NCBI GenBank assembly: GCA_963808705.1
Contig: CAWEHB010000010.1
Span: 1-64,000 of the forward strand
Length of the DNA stretch: 64,000 nt
Direction: 5' to 3'
Origin: JASHPR01 sp963808705
Lineage (GTDB): Bacteria > Actinomycetota > Actinomycetes > Streptosporangiales > Streptosporangiaceae
Position numbers and translations under genes: made by a program. Below the pieces are notes generated by a model, which searched no databases, was not told the origin of the DNA, and saw only the letters and a list, made by a program, of their open reading frames with translations. Below are positions 1 to 9,646 of this stretch, in pieces (within the stretch, counting starts at the first letter, position 1; every line of letters starts with the position of its first letter).

Positions 1-1230
<1,230 letters not shown>

Positions 1231-1240
1231 CCACTCTCCC

Positions 1241-1267
1241 TTGCGCCACTTGCGCCACTTGCGCCAC
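1241..1267. repeat. Triple 9-bp tandem repeat in the glnA 5' leader
   Basis: Three perfect head-to-tail copies of TTGCGCCAC (plus strand) lie 11 bases upstream of the glnA start codon, next to its ribosome site. They may be a slippage product or tandem protein or RNA binding sites. No function can be read from the sequence. Confidence 0.8.
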
Positions 1268-1477
1268 TGACAGGCTGACGCCCGCGTCCGGGGCGCTGCT
1301 GGAACGCTAGGCGGTCGCGATTTCCGACCCGTATCCCCGATGTTTCGCCCATGTTACGAGGGTGCGGGGCCGGCCGGGGCCAAGACAGCAAGCACGATCA
1401 GGCGCGGGCGCCTCGACGATCCGGCGCCGCCGCTAGCCGGATGAGGCGCCGGCCCGGCCAGGCGGTACCGTGTTTCT

Positions 1478-1915
1478 GTGGCGGAGCGACGGTGGGCCGG
1501 GTCGTGGCTGTCCGGCACGGCGCCGGCCGGGACCGGGAGCGAATACCCCGGGCAGCGGCTCGGGCTGCCCGAGTCCGGCGCCGGGTCGGTGGCCGGCCTG
1601 GGCAGGCGGCTGGGCGCGCTGATGATCGACTGGCTGATGTGCGAGCTCATCGCCTGGACCGCGTTCCACAACCAGTACCTGACCATCGCCGTGTTTGCCG
1701 TGGAGGTCTACCTGCTGACCGCGCTGACCGGCTTCACGGTGGGCAAGCGCCTGCTCGGCCTGCGGGTGGTGCGGCTCGACGGCAAGCCGGTAGGGTTCCT
1801 CTGGTCACTGGTCCGGACGCTGCTGTTCCTGGCCGTGATCCCCCCGCTGGTCTTCGACGCCGACCAGCGGGGACTGCACGACAAGGCGGCCGACACGGTC
1901 GTGATCCGGATCTAG
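1478..1915 (+). CDS. RDD family membrane protein
   Basis: A 145-residue protein read from GTG at 1478. After a polar N-terminus of about 40 residues it has the RDD signature GLGRRLGALMIDWLM, with Arg and Asp in the first membrane segment. A second hydrophobic stretch around residues 65-85 is followed by GKRLLGLRVVRLDG, and a third stretch by the closing DKAADTVV, which is typical of RDD proteins. The role of the family is unknown, with suggested links to transport. It is divergent from glnA and convergent with the DUF4191 gene, 17 bases away. Confidence 0.85.
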   Translation: MAERRWAGSWLSGTAPAGTGSEYPGQRLGLPESGAGSVAGLGRRLGALMIDWLMCELIAWTAFHNQYLTIAVFAVEVYLLTALTGFTVGKRLLGLRVVRLDGKPVGFLWSLVRTLLFLAVIPPLVFDADQRGLHDKAADTVVIRI

Positions 1916-1932
1916 ACCCGGATTACCTCGCT

Positions 1933-2643
1933 TTACCGGAACTTCGGGCGCGGCGCCTTCGGCATCCGGCCGGCCCTGGGCATCGGGCCCTTGGGCATCT
2001 GCAGCGTCTGCGGCAGCGCCTTCAGCCGGAAGTTCAGGTCGGCGACCGCCGGACCCTTGAGGTTGCGGGGCAGCTTCATGATGTGCCGCTGCAGCCGCCG
2101 GATCGACACCTGCCCGTCCTCGTCACCGACCTGGACGTCGTAGATCGGCACGTCGAGGGCGACCCGGGCGGCCCGCTTCTTCTCGGCTGCGAGCAGGCTC
2201 GGCAGCCGGTTCGGCGAGCCCTCGCCGACCAGGATGATGCCGGGTCGGCCGACCACCCGGTGCACCACGTCCATGTTCTTGTTGGCAGCGACCGCCGGCG
2301 TCACGGTCCAGTTGCCGCGCATGCTCTGCAGGATCGCCGCGGCCGCGCCCGGCTGCCCGGCGATGGTCGCGTACTGCGCCGACTGGGCGAACCGCCCGAA
2401 CAGGAGCATCGCCGCCATCAGCCCGAGCAGCACGCCCAGCGGGGTCAGGAACGCTACCGTCCCGGTGAGGATGCCGATGACCACGACGATCGCGAGGATC
2501 CCGATGCCGCTGAGCGCGATGATCGGCAGCGCCTTCGGGTTGGTCTCGCGGATGAGCCGCGCGACCATGCCGATCTGCTTGAGGCGGCCGGGGGCGTCAG
2601 CCGCGGCCTTCTTCGTGGCCGCGCCCGGCGGCTTGTTCACCAT
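1933..2643 (-). CDS. DUF4191 membrane protein
   Basis: 236 residues from ATG at 2643 (MVNKPPG); a longer upstream reading only runs into lipA. A Lys/Ala-rich cytoplasmic start is followed by two adjacent membrane segments (roughly residues 45-95, IIALSGIGILAIVVVIGI and FLTPLGVLLGLMAAMLLF) and a soluble domain ending in a Pro/Arg-rich tail. This is the actinobacterial DUF4191 family, whose gene characteristically follows lipA. It overlaps lipA by 7 bases, so the two are probably translationally coupled. Function is unknown. Confidence 0.88.
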   Translation of the reverse strand: MVNKPPGAATKKAAADAPGRLKQIGMVARLIRETNPKALPIIALSGIGILAIVVVIGILTGTVAFLTPLGVLLGLMAAMLLFGRFAQSAQYATIAGQPGAAAAILQSMRGNWTVTPAVAANKNMDVVHRVVGRPGIILVGEGSPNRLPSLLAAEKKRAARVALDVPIYDVQVGDEDGQVSIRRLQRHIMKLPRNLKGPAVADLNFRLKALPQTLQMPKGPMPRAGRMPKAPRPKFR

Positions 2644-3563
2644 GCTCGTGAGGATAGCGCCTGGCGGTACAGACGCCCCGCCCGGTAGGACGAGCGCACC
2701 AGCGGTCCCGCCATAACCCCGGCGAAGCCGAGCCCGAGAGCCTCCTCGCCGAGCTCGTCGAACTCCTCGGGCGGCACCCACCGCTCGACCGGGTGGTGCC
2801 GCACGGACGGCCGCAGGTACTGGGTGATCGTGAGCAGGTGACACCCGGCGGCGCGCAGGTCGGCCAGGGCCGCGCTGACCTCGCCGCGTCCTTCCCCCAG
2901 GCCCAGGATCAGGTTGGACTTCGTGATCAGCCCGGCGTCGCGGGCCTGCCGGAGCACCTCGAGGGACCGGTCGTAGCGGAAGCCGGGCCGGATCCGCCGG
3001 ATGATCCGCGGCACGGTCTCGACATTGTGCGCAAGCACCTCGGGCCGCGCGGCGAACACCTCCGTGAGCGGCAAGGAATCCCCGTTGAAGTCGGGGATCA
3101 GCAGTTCCACGCCGCAGCCGGGCACCGCGGCGTGGATCTCGCGGCAGGTCTGGCCGTACAGCCAGGCACCGCCGTCGGGCAGGTCGTCCCGGGCCACACC
3201 GGTCACGGTCGCGTAGCGCAGCCCCATCGCCGCCACCGACTCGGCGACCCGGCGCGGCTCGTCGGTGTCCAGCGGCTCCGGCTTGCCCGTGGCTATCTGG
3301 CAGAAGTCACAGCGCCTGGTGCACTGGTCGCCGCCGATCAGGAACGTCGCCTCGCGGTCCTCCCAGCACTCGAAAATGTTGGGGCAGCCGGCTTCCTCGC
3401 ACACGGTGTGCAGGCCCTCGCGCTGCACCAGGTTCTTCAGGGCCAGGTACTCGGGCCCGGTCCGCAGCCTGGTCTTGATCCACGACGGCTTGCGCTCGAT
3501 AGGCGTCTGGCTGTTGCGCGCCTCGAGCCGCAGCATCTTGCGTCCTTCGGGTGCGAGTACCAC
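2637..3563 (-). CDS. lipA: Lipoyl synthase
   Basis: 308 residues from GTG at 3563. This radical-SAM enzyme inserts two sulfurs into protein-bound octanoyl groups to make lipoyl cofactors, acting after LipB. Both iron-sulfur cluster motifs are visible: the auxiliary cluster cysteines in CEEAGCPNIFEC and the radical-SAM motif CTRRCDFC. Further family landmarks are TVTGVARDDLPDGGAW and the C-terminal RSSYRAG containing the cluster-ligating serine. Its substrate protein SucB is encoded nearby. A hisS-Nudix pair on the other strand separates it from lipB, with which it is usually contiguous. Confidence 0.97.
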   Translation of the reverse strand: MVLAPEGRKMLRLEARNSQTPIERKPSWIKTRLRTGPEYLALKNLVQREGLHTVCEEAGCPNIFECWEDREATFLIGGDQCTRRCDFCQIATGKPEPLDTDEPRRVAESVAAMGLRYATVTGVARDDLPDGGAWLYGQTCREIHAAVPGCGVELLIPDFNGDSLPLTEVFAARPEVLAHNVETVPRIIRRIRPGFRYDRSLEVLRQARDAGLITKSNLILGLGEGRGEVSAALADLRAAGCHLLTITQYLRPSVRHHPVERWVPPEEFDELGEEALGLGFAGVMAGPLVRSSYRAGRLYRQALSSRAW

Positions 3564-3627
3564 GCCTCCAGCCTACGTCCGGCGGGTTAATGTGACGCGG
3601 ACCGCCCGCGTCCGGAAGCATGGAGGC

Positions 3628-4953
3628 ATGGCAACACAGTTTGACCCACCATCGGGGACGCGTGACCTGCTGGCCGGCGAGGTCGAGCAGCGCGAGGGCG
3701 CGTTCGACCTGATCCGCTCGGTGTTCACCCGCTACGGCTTCGAGCCGCTGCAGACCCCGTCCTTCGAGCGGCTAGACGTACTGCTCGGCAAGTACGGCGA
3801 CGAGGGCGACAAGCTGATCTTCAAGATCCTGCGCCGCGGCGAGCACGAGGCGTCCGGCGAGGCGGACCTGGCCCTGCGCTACGACCACACGGTGCCGCTG
3901 GCCCGGGTGGCTGCGGCGTACGGCAGCCGCCTCCCGACGCCGTACAAGCGGTACGCGCTGGGACCGGTGTGGCGCGCCGAGCGGCCGGGCCGGGACCGCT
4001 ACCGCGAGTTCGTGCAGTGCGATCTGGACACGCTGGGGTCGGCATCGCCGCTGGCGGACGCGGAGGCGCTGTGCGCCCACCACGACGCCGTGGCCGAGCT
4101 GGGCATCGGCGAGTTCCGCGTGCTGCTGAACTCGCGCCGGGTGCTGGCCGGGCTGCTGGACGCGTTCGGCGTGCCGGGCGATCTCGGCGCCGGGGTGCTG
4201 ATCACGCTGGACAAGCTGGACAAGCTCTCGCCCGAGGCGGTCACCGCGGAACTCGGGCAGCGCGGGCTGGACCCGGATAAGGCGGCCGAGTTGGTGGACG
4301 TGATGACCGCGCCCGACGCGGTCGGCCGGATCCGGGACGCGCTCAAGCAGAGCGACGAGGGCAGCGTCGGCCTCGACGAGGTGGACGAGGTGCTGTCGCT
4401 GGTGACCCCGCAGTTCCCGCCCGGCCGGATCGCGTTCACCCCGCGCCTGGTGCGCGGCCTGAGCTACTACACCGGGCCGATCTGGGAGGTGGTCGCCTCC
4501 GGAGTCGCGGGCTCGCTGGGCGGGGGAGGGCGCTACGACCACCTGATCGAGCAGCTCGGCGGGCCGGACGTGCCCGCCACCGGCAGTTCCCTGGGCATCG
4601 AGCGGATCTTGTCGCTGCTGCCGGACAGCGCGGGGCTCCGGCGCGGCCGCCTGGATGTGGCGGTCACGGTCATGGGGGACGAGTTCGCCGCGCGGTCCTT
4701 CGACTTTGCCGCGGTCGCTCGCTCCGTCGGCCTGCGCGCCAGCATCTACCTCGGCTCGTCCGGCAAGCTCGGCAGGCAGCTGCGGTGGGCCAGCGACCAG
4801 GGGGCGCGCTGGTGTCTGATCTACGGCAGCGCCGAGGACGAGGCAGGCACGGTCACCGTCCGCGACATGCACAGCGGCGAGCAGGCCGCGGTCCCGGCCG
4901 GCGATCTCGGCGCGTACCTCGCGCGGGCCGCCGGATCAGGGGCAGGCCGATGA
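3628..4953 (+). CDS. hisS: Histidyl-tRNA synthetase (divergent, eukaryote/archaeal-like motifs)
   Basis: 441 residues from ATG at 3628 (MATQFDPPSGTRDLL); the long upstream frame is a lipA shadow. It has a class II synthetase layout: motif 1 near the N-terminus, motif 2 in ALGPVWRAERPGRDRYREF, and motif 3 around GSSLGIERILSLL. The anticodon-binding domain is C-terminal. The motif-2 loop reads YREFVQCDLD, which resembles archaeal and eukaryotic enzymes more than the usual bacterial form. The HisA motif is RGLSYYTG instead of the usual RGLDYYTG. It may be the housekeeping enzyme or a second paralog. Its stop overlaps the Nudix start (ATGA). Confidence 0.87.
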   Translation: MATQFDPPSGTRDLLAGEVEQREGAFDLIRSVFTRYGFEPLQTPSFERLDVLLGKYGDEGDKLIFKILRRGEHEASGEADLALRYDHTVPLARVAAAYGSRLPTPYKRYALGPVWRAERPGRDRYREFVQCDLDTLGSASPLADAEALCAHHDAVAELGIGEFRVLLNSRRVLAGLLDAFGVPGDLGAGVLITLDKLDKLSPEAVTAELGQRGLDPDKAAELVDVMTAPDAVGRIRDALKQSDEGSVGLDEVDEVLSLVTPQFPPGRIAFTPRLVRGLSYYTGPIWEVVASGVAGSLGGGGRYDHLIEQLGGPDVPATGSSLGIERILSLLPDSAGLRRGRLDVAVTVMGDEFAARSFDFAAVARSVGLRASIYLGSSGKLGRQLRWASDQGARWCLIYGSAEDEAGTVTVRDMHSGEQAAVPAGDLGAYLARAAGSGAGR

Positions 4954-5438
4954 CCACCAGTAACTTCATCGACCACAACACCTGGTTCGCGCAGCTGCCC
5001 GGGGTGGTGGTGGCGGCCGGGGCGCTGATCACCGATCCGGCCGGGCGGATCCTGCTGGTCAAGCCCAACTACCGGGACCACTGGACGCTGCCCGGCGGCA
5101 TCTGCGAGCACGGCGAGCCGCCGCACGCGGGCTGCGCCAGGGAGATCGCCGAGGAGCTGGGCCTCGACCTCCCGGTCAGCGCGTTGCTGGCCGTCGACTG
5201 GTCACAGCCGTACGGCGGGCAGGCACGGCCGATCATGCACTTCGTCTTCGACGGCGGGACGCTCGGCGACGGCGCGGGGATCGTGCTGCAGCACGAGGAG
5301 CTGGACGAGTTCCGGTTCGTCGACCTGGGCCAGGCAGCCAGCTACCTGGCGCCGTACGGCGTGCGGCGGGTGACCGCCGCCCTGGCCGGCCGCGTCTCCG
5401 GCGCGCCGATCTATCAGCCGACGTGGGCGGCGGTCTGA
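4950..5438 (+). CDS. Nudix hydrolase
   Basis: 162 residues starting at the ATG that overlaps the hisS stop by 4 bases. The full Nudix box GX5EX7REUXEEXGU is present as GICEHGEPPHAGCAREIAEE followed by LGL. Family members cleave nucleoside diphosphates linked to another group; the substrate cannot be predicted. The coupling to hisS suggests co-expression. The last 25 bases overlap the convergent lipB gene. Confidence 0.92.
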   Translation: MTTSNFIDHNTWFAQLPGVVVAAGALITDPAGRILLVKPNYRDHWTLPGGICEHGEPPHAGCAREIAEELGLDLPVSALLAVDWSQPYGGQARPIMHFVFDGGTLGDGAGIVLQHEELDEFRFVDLGQAASYLAPYGVRRVTAALAGRVSGAPIYQPTWAAV

Positions 5439-6163
5439 CCGGCCATCGGGGTCTGGGGTGTCCCCGGAGCGTACAGCTGCGCGGTTCCCTCGATGCTCCG
5501 CCACCGGCGGGCGCCGAGCACGGCGGCGAGATGACCCTGGACCACCGCGGTCGCGGCCTCGACGGTGACCGGGCGCCCTGACTCCGCCGACAGGGTGGTG
5601 ACCGTGGCATCGCGGATCCCGCAGGGCACGATCCGGTCGTACCAGGACAGGTCGCAGTCACAGTTCAGGGCGAAGCCATGCATGGTCACGCCGCGGGACA
5701 CCCGGATGCCGATCGCGCCGACCTTCCGGTCCGGCTCGCCCGGCGAGCCGCGCAGCCACACCCCGCTGCGCCCGTCCACGCGCGTGGCCGGCACCCCGAA
5801 CTCGGCGCAGGTGCGGATCAGCGCCTTCTCGATCGAACGGACGTAGGCGATCACGTCGATCGGGTCGCCGAGCCTGATGATCGGGTACCCGACGAGCTGG
5901 CCCGGCCCGTGCCAGGTGATCTTGCCGCCCCGGTCGACGTCGATGACCGGCGCGCCCGGGTCGCCCACCGGGCGGTCGAGCTCGCTGGTCCGCTTGCCCG
6001 CGGTGTAGACGGGAAGGTGCTCAAGCAGCAGGCAGCAGTCGGGGATCCCGCCGCGGGATCGCCGTTCGTGCAGCACCCGCTGCAGGTCCCAGGCCTGCAG
6101 GTACGGCACCGCGTCGGCGCCGAACCCGGCCCGGGCGAAAATCAGCTCACGGTCCACGTACAC
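5414..6163 (-). CDS. lipB: Lipoyl(octanoyl) transferase
   Basis: 249 residues. LipB moves octanoyl groups from acyl carrier protein to lipoyl domains, and LipA then adds the sulfurs. Family motifs are LLLEHLPVYTAGKR, RGGKITWHGPGQLVGYPI (the conserved Arg/Gly/His substrate pocket), KVGAIGIRVSRGVTMHG with the conserved Lys, and FALNCDCDLSWYDRIVPCGI with the active-site Cys in the PCGI stretch. The extended C-terminal tail is poorly conserved. The start ATG at 6163 gives a normal N-terminus. Confidence 0.95.
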   Translation of the reverse strand: MYVDRELIFARAGFGADAVPYLQAWDLQRVLHERRSRGGIPDCCLLLEHLPVYTAGKRTSELDRPVGDPGAPVIDVDRGGKITWHGPGQLVGYPIIRLGDPIDVIAYVRSIEKALIRTCAEFGVPATRVDGRSGVWLRGSPGEPDRKVGAIGIRVSRGVTMHGFALNCDCDLSWYDRIVPCGIRDATVTTLSAESGRPVTVEAATAVVQGHLAAVLGARRWRSIEGTAQLYAPGTPQTPMAGQTAAHVG

Positions 6164-6292
6164 CAGGTTAAGCGACCGATCCCGGGCCGCCCGTCAGGCG
6201 TCGGAGGCCGCGGGTGTGGGCATGCATGGGAAGAAGCGCATTCTGGCGCGGGTTCCCAGGAGAAGGGGCGCAGGAGGGAGGAGGGCAGCCCG

Positions 6293-6982
6293 GTGTTCGA
6301 CGAGGCCGAGCTGAGGCGGATGAGCCCGGGGGAGCGGGCCAAACTGATGCGGGCGCTGGCCGTCCTCGACATGCCGCGGCTGTCCGGCCCCGGCAGTACC
6401 CGGCGGCGGAAGCTGTTCCTGCTGGGCACCATCGTGTGCTGCGTGGCCCTCGCCGCGTGGATCGGCGTGCTTGCCGTGACGCTGCCGCGGTATTACCGCG
6501 CCGGCGGCTGGCGCGGCGCCTGGGTGGGGTTTGACGTGGCCGAGCTCGTCGCCTTCGCGGTCACCGCCTGGGCCGCCTGGCGCGGCAGGCAGGCGCTGAT
6601 CATGTGCCTGACCGTGCTGGCCACGCTGCTGCTCTGCGATGCATGGTTCGATGTCACGCTGAACGTGCGCACGAGCGGCTTCCTGGTCAGCCTGCTCTCG
6701 GCGCTGCTGATCGAGATCCCGCTCGCCGTCATCGCGATCCTCGGGGCCCGGCGCCTGCTCCGGCTGACCATCGCGCGGATCAGGAACCGTGAGGGCCTGG
6801 TCGGGCCGGTGCCGTCACTGTGGCGGATCCCGCTCTTCGGGCCGGACGAAGGCGGCCTGCGCCACGACCGGGTCCCGCCGGCCCCCGCGCCGCCGCCGGC
6901 CCCGCCGGTCCCGCCCCCGTCACCTCCAGCCGGCCTGGCCGAGGAGGCGCGCGGCGAGCGAGGGTCAACGGCCCGGCGCTAG
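6293..6982 (+). CDS. Four-helix membrane protein with Pro-rich tail
   Basis: 229 residues from GTG at 6293, placed 7 bases after a strong GGAGGGAGGAGGG stretch. A cytoplasmic N-terminus of about 45 residues (MSPGERAKLMRALAVLD) precedes four hydrophobic segments, around residues 45-65, 80-95, 105-120 and 135-155. The tail is rich in Pro and Ala. No enzymatic motif was recognised. It is convergent with the TIGR01777 gene and overlaps it by 18 bases. It resembles generic actinobacterial membrane proteins of unknown function. Confidence 0.75.
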   Translation: MFDEAELRRMSPGERAKLMRALAVLDMPRLSGPGSTRRRKLFLLGTIVCCVALAAWIGVLAVTLPRYYRAGGWRGAWVGFDVAELVAFAVTAWAAWRGRQALIMCLTVLATLLLCDAWFDVTLNVRTSGFLVSLLSALLIEIPLAVIAILGARRLLRLTIARIRNREGLVGPVPSLWRIPLFGPDEGGLRHDRVPPAPAPPPAPPVPPPSPPAGLAEEARGERGSTARR

Positions 6983-7870
6983 CTCGGCGGCCAGGGCGCC
7001 CGCGAGTTCCGGATACCGGAACGCGAAGCCCGCCGCTAGCAGTCGGCGCGGCAGCACCCGCTGGCTGCCGAGCAGTTCGCCGGAGGCCTCCCCGAGCCCG
7101 GCTCGCAGCACCGGGGCGGGCACCCGCAGCCGCGCGGGGCGCCGCAGCGTCCGGGCCAGCTCGGCGGTGAACTCGGCGTTGGTCACCGGCACCGGGGAAG
7201 TGAGGTTGACCGGGCCGTCGATGCCGGGGTGATCGAGCAGGTACCTGACCGCGGCCACGTGGTCGGTCACCGAGATCCAGCTGATGAACTGGGCGCCCGA
7301 CCCAAGCCGGGCCCCGAGCCCGAACCGGAACAGCGGCACCAGCGGGCCCAGCATCCCGCCCCGGCGGGACAGCACAATCCCGGAGCGCAGGTTCGCCACG
7401 CGCAGGCCAGCCTGGCGGGCCGGCAGCGCGGCGGCTTCCCAGTCGCTGACCAGGTCGGCCAGGAACCCGGTTCCGGAGGGCGCGTACTCGTCCACCTCGC
7501 GTCTCCCGGTGTCCCCGTACCAGCCGACGGCCGAGCCGGACAGCAGGACGGACGGCGGGCTCGCGGCCTTCGCCAGCGCGGCGACCAGGGCCCGGGTGCT
7601 CTGCACCCGGCTGGCGCGCAGTTCCCGCTTCCTGGCCTGCGTCCACCAGCCGCCCGCGATCGGCGCCCCGGACAGGTGGACGACGGCATCGACCCCGTCG
7701 AACGCGGCCGGGTCGAGCCCGCCGCCGGCGGCCTGCGGGTCCCAGCGGACCTCGCCCGGCTGCCGCGGCGGGTGCCGGACCAGCCGGATCACCTGCTGTC
7801 CGTCCCGCAGCAGCGCCTCAGCAAGCGCGGTGCCGATCAGCCCGGACGACCCGGTGATCGCGACCCGCAT
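6965..7870 (-). CDS. TIGR01777 family epimerase (SDR39U1-like)
   Basis: 301 residues beginning MRVAITGSSGLIGTALAEAL, a Rossmann fold with the GxxGxxG nucleotide motif of atypical short-chain dehydrogenases. The family-specific stretches VVHLSGAPIAGGWWT, SGSAVGWYGDTG, ISWISVTDHV and a DUF1731-type C-terminal domain (LGSQRVLPRRLLAAGFAFRY) are all present. The substrate of this family is unknown. It lies 12 bases downstream of sucB on the same strand and is probably cotranscribed. Confidence 0.93.
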   Translation of the reverse strand: MRVAITGSSGLIGTALAEALLRDGQQVIRLVRHPPRQPGEVRWDPQAAGGGLDPAAFDGVDAVVHLSGAPIAGGWWTQARKRELRASRVQSTRALVAALAKAASPPSVLLSGSAVGWYGDTGRREVDEYAPSGTGFLADLVSDWEAAALPARQAGLRVANLRSGIVLSRRGGMLGPLVPLFRFGLGARLGSGAQFISWISVTDHVAAVRYLLDHPGIDGPVNLTSPVPVTNAEFTAELARTLRRPARLRVPAPVLRAGLGEASGELLGSQRVLPRRLLAAGFAFRYPELAGALAAELAPGR

Positions 7871-7882
7871 GAACCACCCCCG

Positions 7883-9631
7883 CTACAACCCGAGTTCGGT
7901 CTCGAACGCCCCCTCTTCGAGCCTGGACTTCATCGTGGCCAGGAACCGCGCGGCGTCAGCCCCGTCGACCAGCCGGTGGTCGTAGGTGAGGGCTAGGTAG
8001 ACCATGGACCGCACGGCGATAACCTCGCCGAGCGCCGGGTCCTCCACGACCACGGCCCGCTTGACCACGGTGCCGGTGCCGAGGATGCCCACCTGCGGCT
8101 GGTTGATGATCGGCGTGTCGAACAGCGCCCCGCGGCTGCCGGTGTTGGTCAGCGTGAAGGTGCCGCCCGACACCTCGTCCGGGTTCACCTGCCCCGCGCG
8201 GGTGCGCTCCGCGAGGTCGGCGATCTTCCGGGCGAGCCCCGCGATGTTGAGATCGCCCGCCTTGCGGATGACCGGGACTATCAGCCCGCGCTCGGTGTCC
8301 ACCGCGATGCCGAGATGCTCCGCGTCGTGGTAGGTCACCTGGCCGTTGGCCGTGTCGATGACCGCGTTGAGCTTGGGATGCACCTTGAGGGCCTCGACCG
8401 TGGCCAGCGCGAAGAACGGCAGGAAGGTCAGCTTGACCCCCTCCCTGGCCTCGAACGCGGCCTTCGCGCGGTCCCGCAGCCGGGCGATGGCCGTGACGTC
8501 CGCCTCGACCACGGTGGTGAGCTGGGCCGAGGTCTGCAGCGACTCGACCATGCGCTGCGCGATGACCTGGCGCGACCGCGACAGCTTCTCGGTCCTACCG
8601 CGCAGGCTGGACGGGACGATCTCGGGTCGCGGCGGGGTCGCGGGCGGCGCGGCGGACGGGGGAGCGGCGGGTGCGGCGGCCGGCGGCGTGGCGGCCGGCG
8701 GCGTGGCAGCCGGCGGCGCGGGAGGTGCGGTCGGCGGCGCGGCGGGCGCAACGGACTGCGCGGCAGGTGCGGCCGTCGGCGCGGCGGGCTGCGGCGCCCC
8801 GTCGGCGGCAAACCCGGCGGCGGCGCCCCCGGTGTCTCGCATCACCCGGGCGGCGTCCAGCACGTCCTGCTTGCGGATCCGGCCGCCGACCCCGGTGCCC
8901 GCGACGGTCCCCAGGTCGATCCCGTGCTCGGTGGCGAGCTTGCGGACCAGCGGGGTCACGTACGGGCCGTCCCCGCCGGACGTCAGCCGCAGGCCAGCGC
9001 CGTCGGCGGACTGCGCGGCATCCGGCGCCGCGGCGCCCGGCTGCGGGCCGTCGGCGGACGCGGGTTGGGCCGGGGCGGCCGGCGGCTCGGCCGGCGCCTG
9101 GGGAACCGGCGGTTGGTACCCGGGCGGCGCCTGCGCGGCGGGCGCCTGCGCGGCGGGCGCCTGCGCGGCGGGCGGCTGGTACGCCGCCGCCGGGGCCTCG
9201 CGGCTCGGCGGCTGTGCCGCGGGCGGTGCGGCGGGCGGCTGGTACGGCTGCTGATAAGGGGACGCCTGGCTTCCGTCGGCCGACGCGGCGGCGGCCGGGC
9301 CAGCCGGCGCTGCCGCGGTGACCGCGGCGGGCGCCACGGCCTCCGCGGCGGGCGCCACGGCCTCCGCGGCCGGTGCCGTGCCGCCTTCGGATCCTTCCTC
9401 GTCGATGACCGCGAGCTCCGCGCCGACCGCCACCGTCTCGTCCTCCGCAACCGTGATGCCGCGCAGGACGCCCGACACCGGCGAGGGGATCTCGGTGTCG
9501 ACCTTGTCCGTGGACACCTCGAGCAGCGGCTCGTCGGCCTCGACTCGCTCGCCTTCCCGCTTCAGCCAGCGCGTGACTGTGCCCTCGGTGACGCTCTCGC
9601 CGAGCTGGGGCATGGATACCGAGACCGACAT
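7883..9631 (-). CDS. sucB: Dihydrolipoamide acyltransferase (E2) of 2-oxoglutarate dehydrogenase type
   Basis: 582 residues. There is one N-terminal lipoyl domain (residues 1-77) with the lipoylated lysine in EVSTDKVDTEIPSP, and a long Ala/Pro linker of about 130 residues containing in-frame tandem repeats. A peripheral subunit-binding domain follows (YVTPLVRKLATEHGIDL through GGRIRKQDVLDA), then another Ala/Pro linker and the catalytic domain ending in the active-site motif DHRLVDGADAARFL. It transfers acyl groups from E1 to CoA. LpdA (E3), encoded immediately upstream, reoxidises its lipoyl arm, while LipA and LipB supply the cofactor. Pyruvate versus 2-oxoglutarate specificity is assigned by resemblance only. 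Confidence 0.93.
   Translation of the reverse strand: MSVSVSMPQLGESVTEGTVTRWLKREGERVEADEPLLEVSTDKVDTEIPSPVSGVLRGITVAEDETVAVGAELAVIDEEGSEGGTAPAAEAVAPAAEAVAPAAVTAAAPAGPAAAASADGSQASPYQQPYQPPAAPPAAQPPSREAPAAAYQPPAAQAPAAQAPAAQAPPGYQPPVPQAPAEPPAAPAQPASADGPQPGAAAPDAAQSADGAGLRLTSGGDGPYVTPLVRKLATEHGIDLGTVAGTGVGGRIRKQDVLDAARVMRDTGGAAAGFAADGAPQPAAPTAAPAAQSVAPAAPPTAPPAPPAATPPAATPPAAAPAAPPSAAPPATPPRPEIVPSSLRGRTEKLSRSRQVIAQRMVESLQTSAQLTTVVEADVTAIARLRDRAKAAFEAREGVKLTFLPFFALATVEALKVHPKLNAVIDTANGQVTYHDAEHLGIAVDTERGLIVPVIRKAGDLNIAGLARKIADLAERTRAGQVNPDEVSGGTFTLTNTGSRGALFDTPIINQPQVGILGTGTVVKRAVVVEDPALGEVIAVRSMVYLALTYDHRLVDGADAARFLATMKSRLEEGAFETELGL
9126..9170. repeat. Three 15-bp tandem repeats in the sucB linker
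   Basis: Three identical copies of GGCGCCTGCGCGGCG run in frame and encode Ala-Gln-Ala-Pro-Ala units in the flexible linker between the lipoyl and E1/E3-binding domains. The copy number is likely to vary between strains without harming folding. Confidence 0.9.
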
Positions 9632-9646
9632 GGCTTCCCTGGCTCC

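Noticed and set aside
1351..2688. Long plus-strand frame of 445 codons across the RDD and DUF4191 genes
   Set aside because: It is out of frame with two recognisable genes, has the Arg/Pro/Ala composition of GC-rich shadow frames and no motif.
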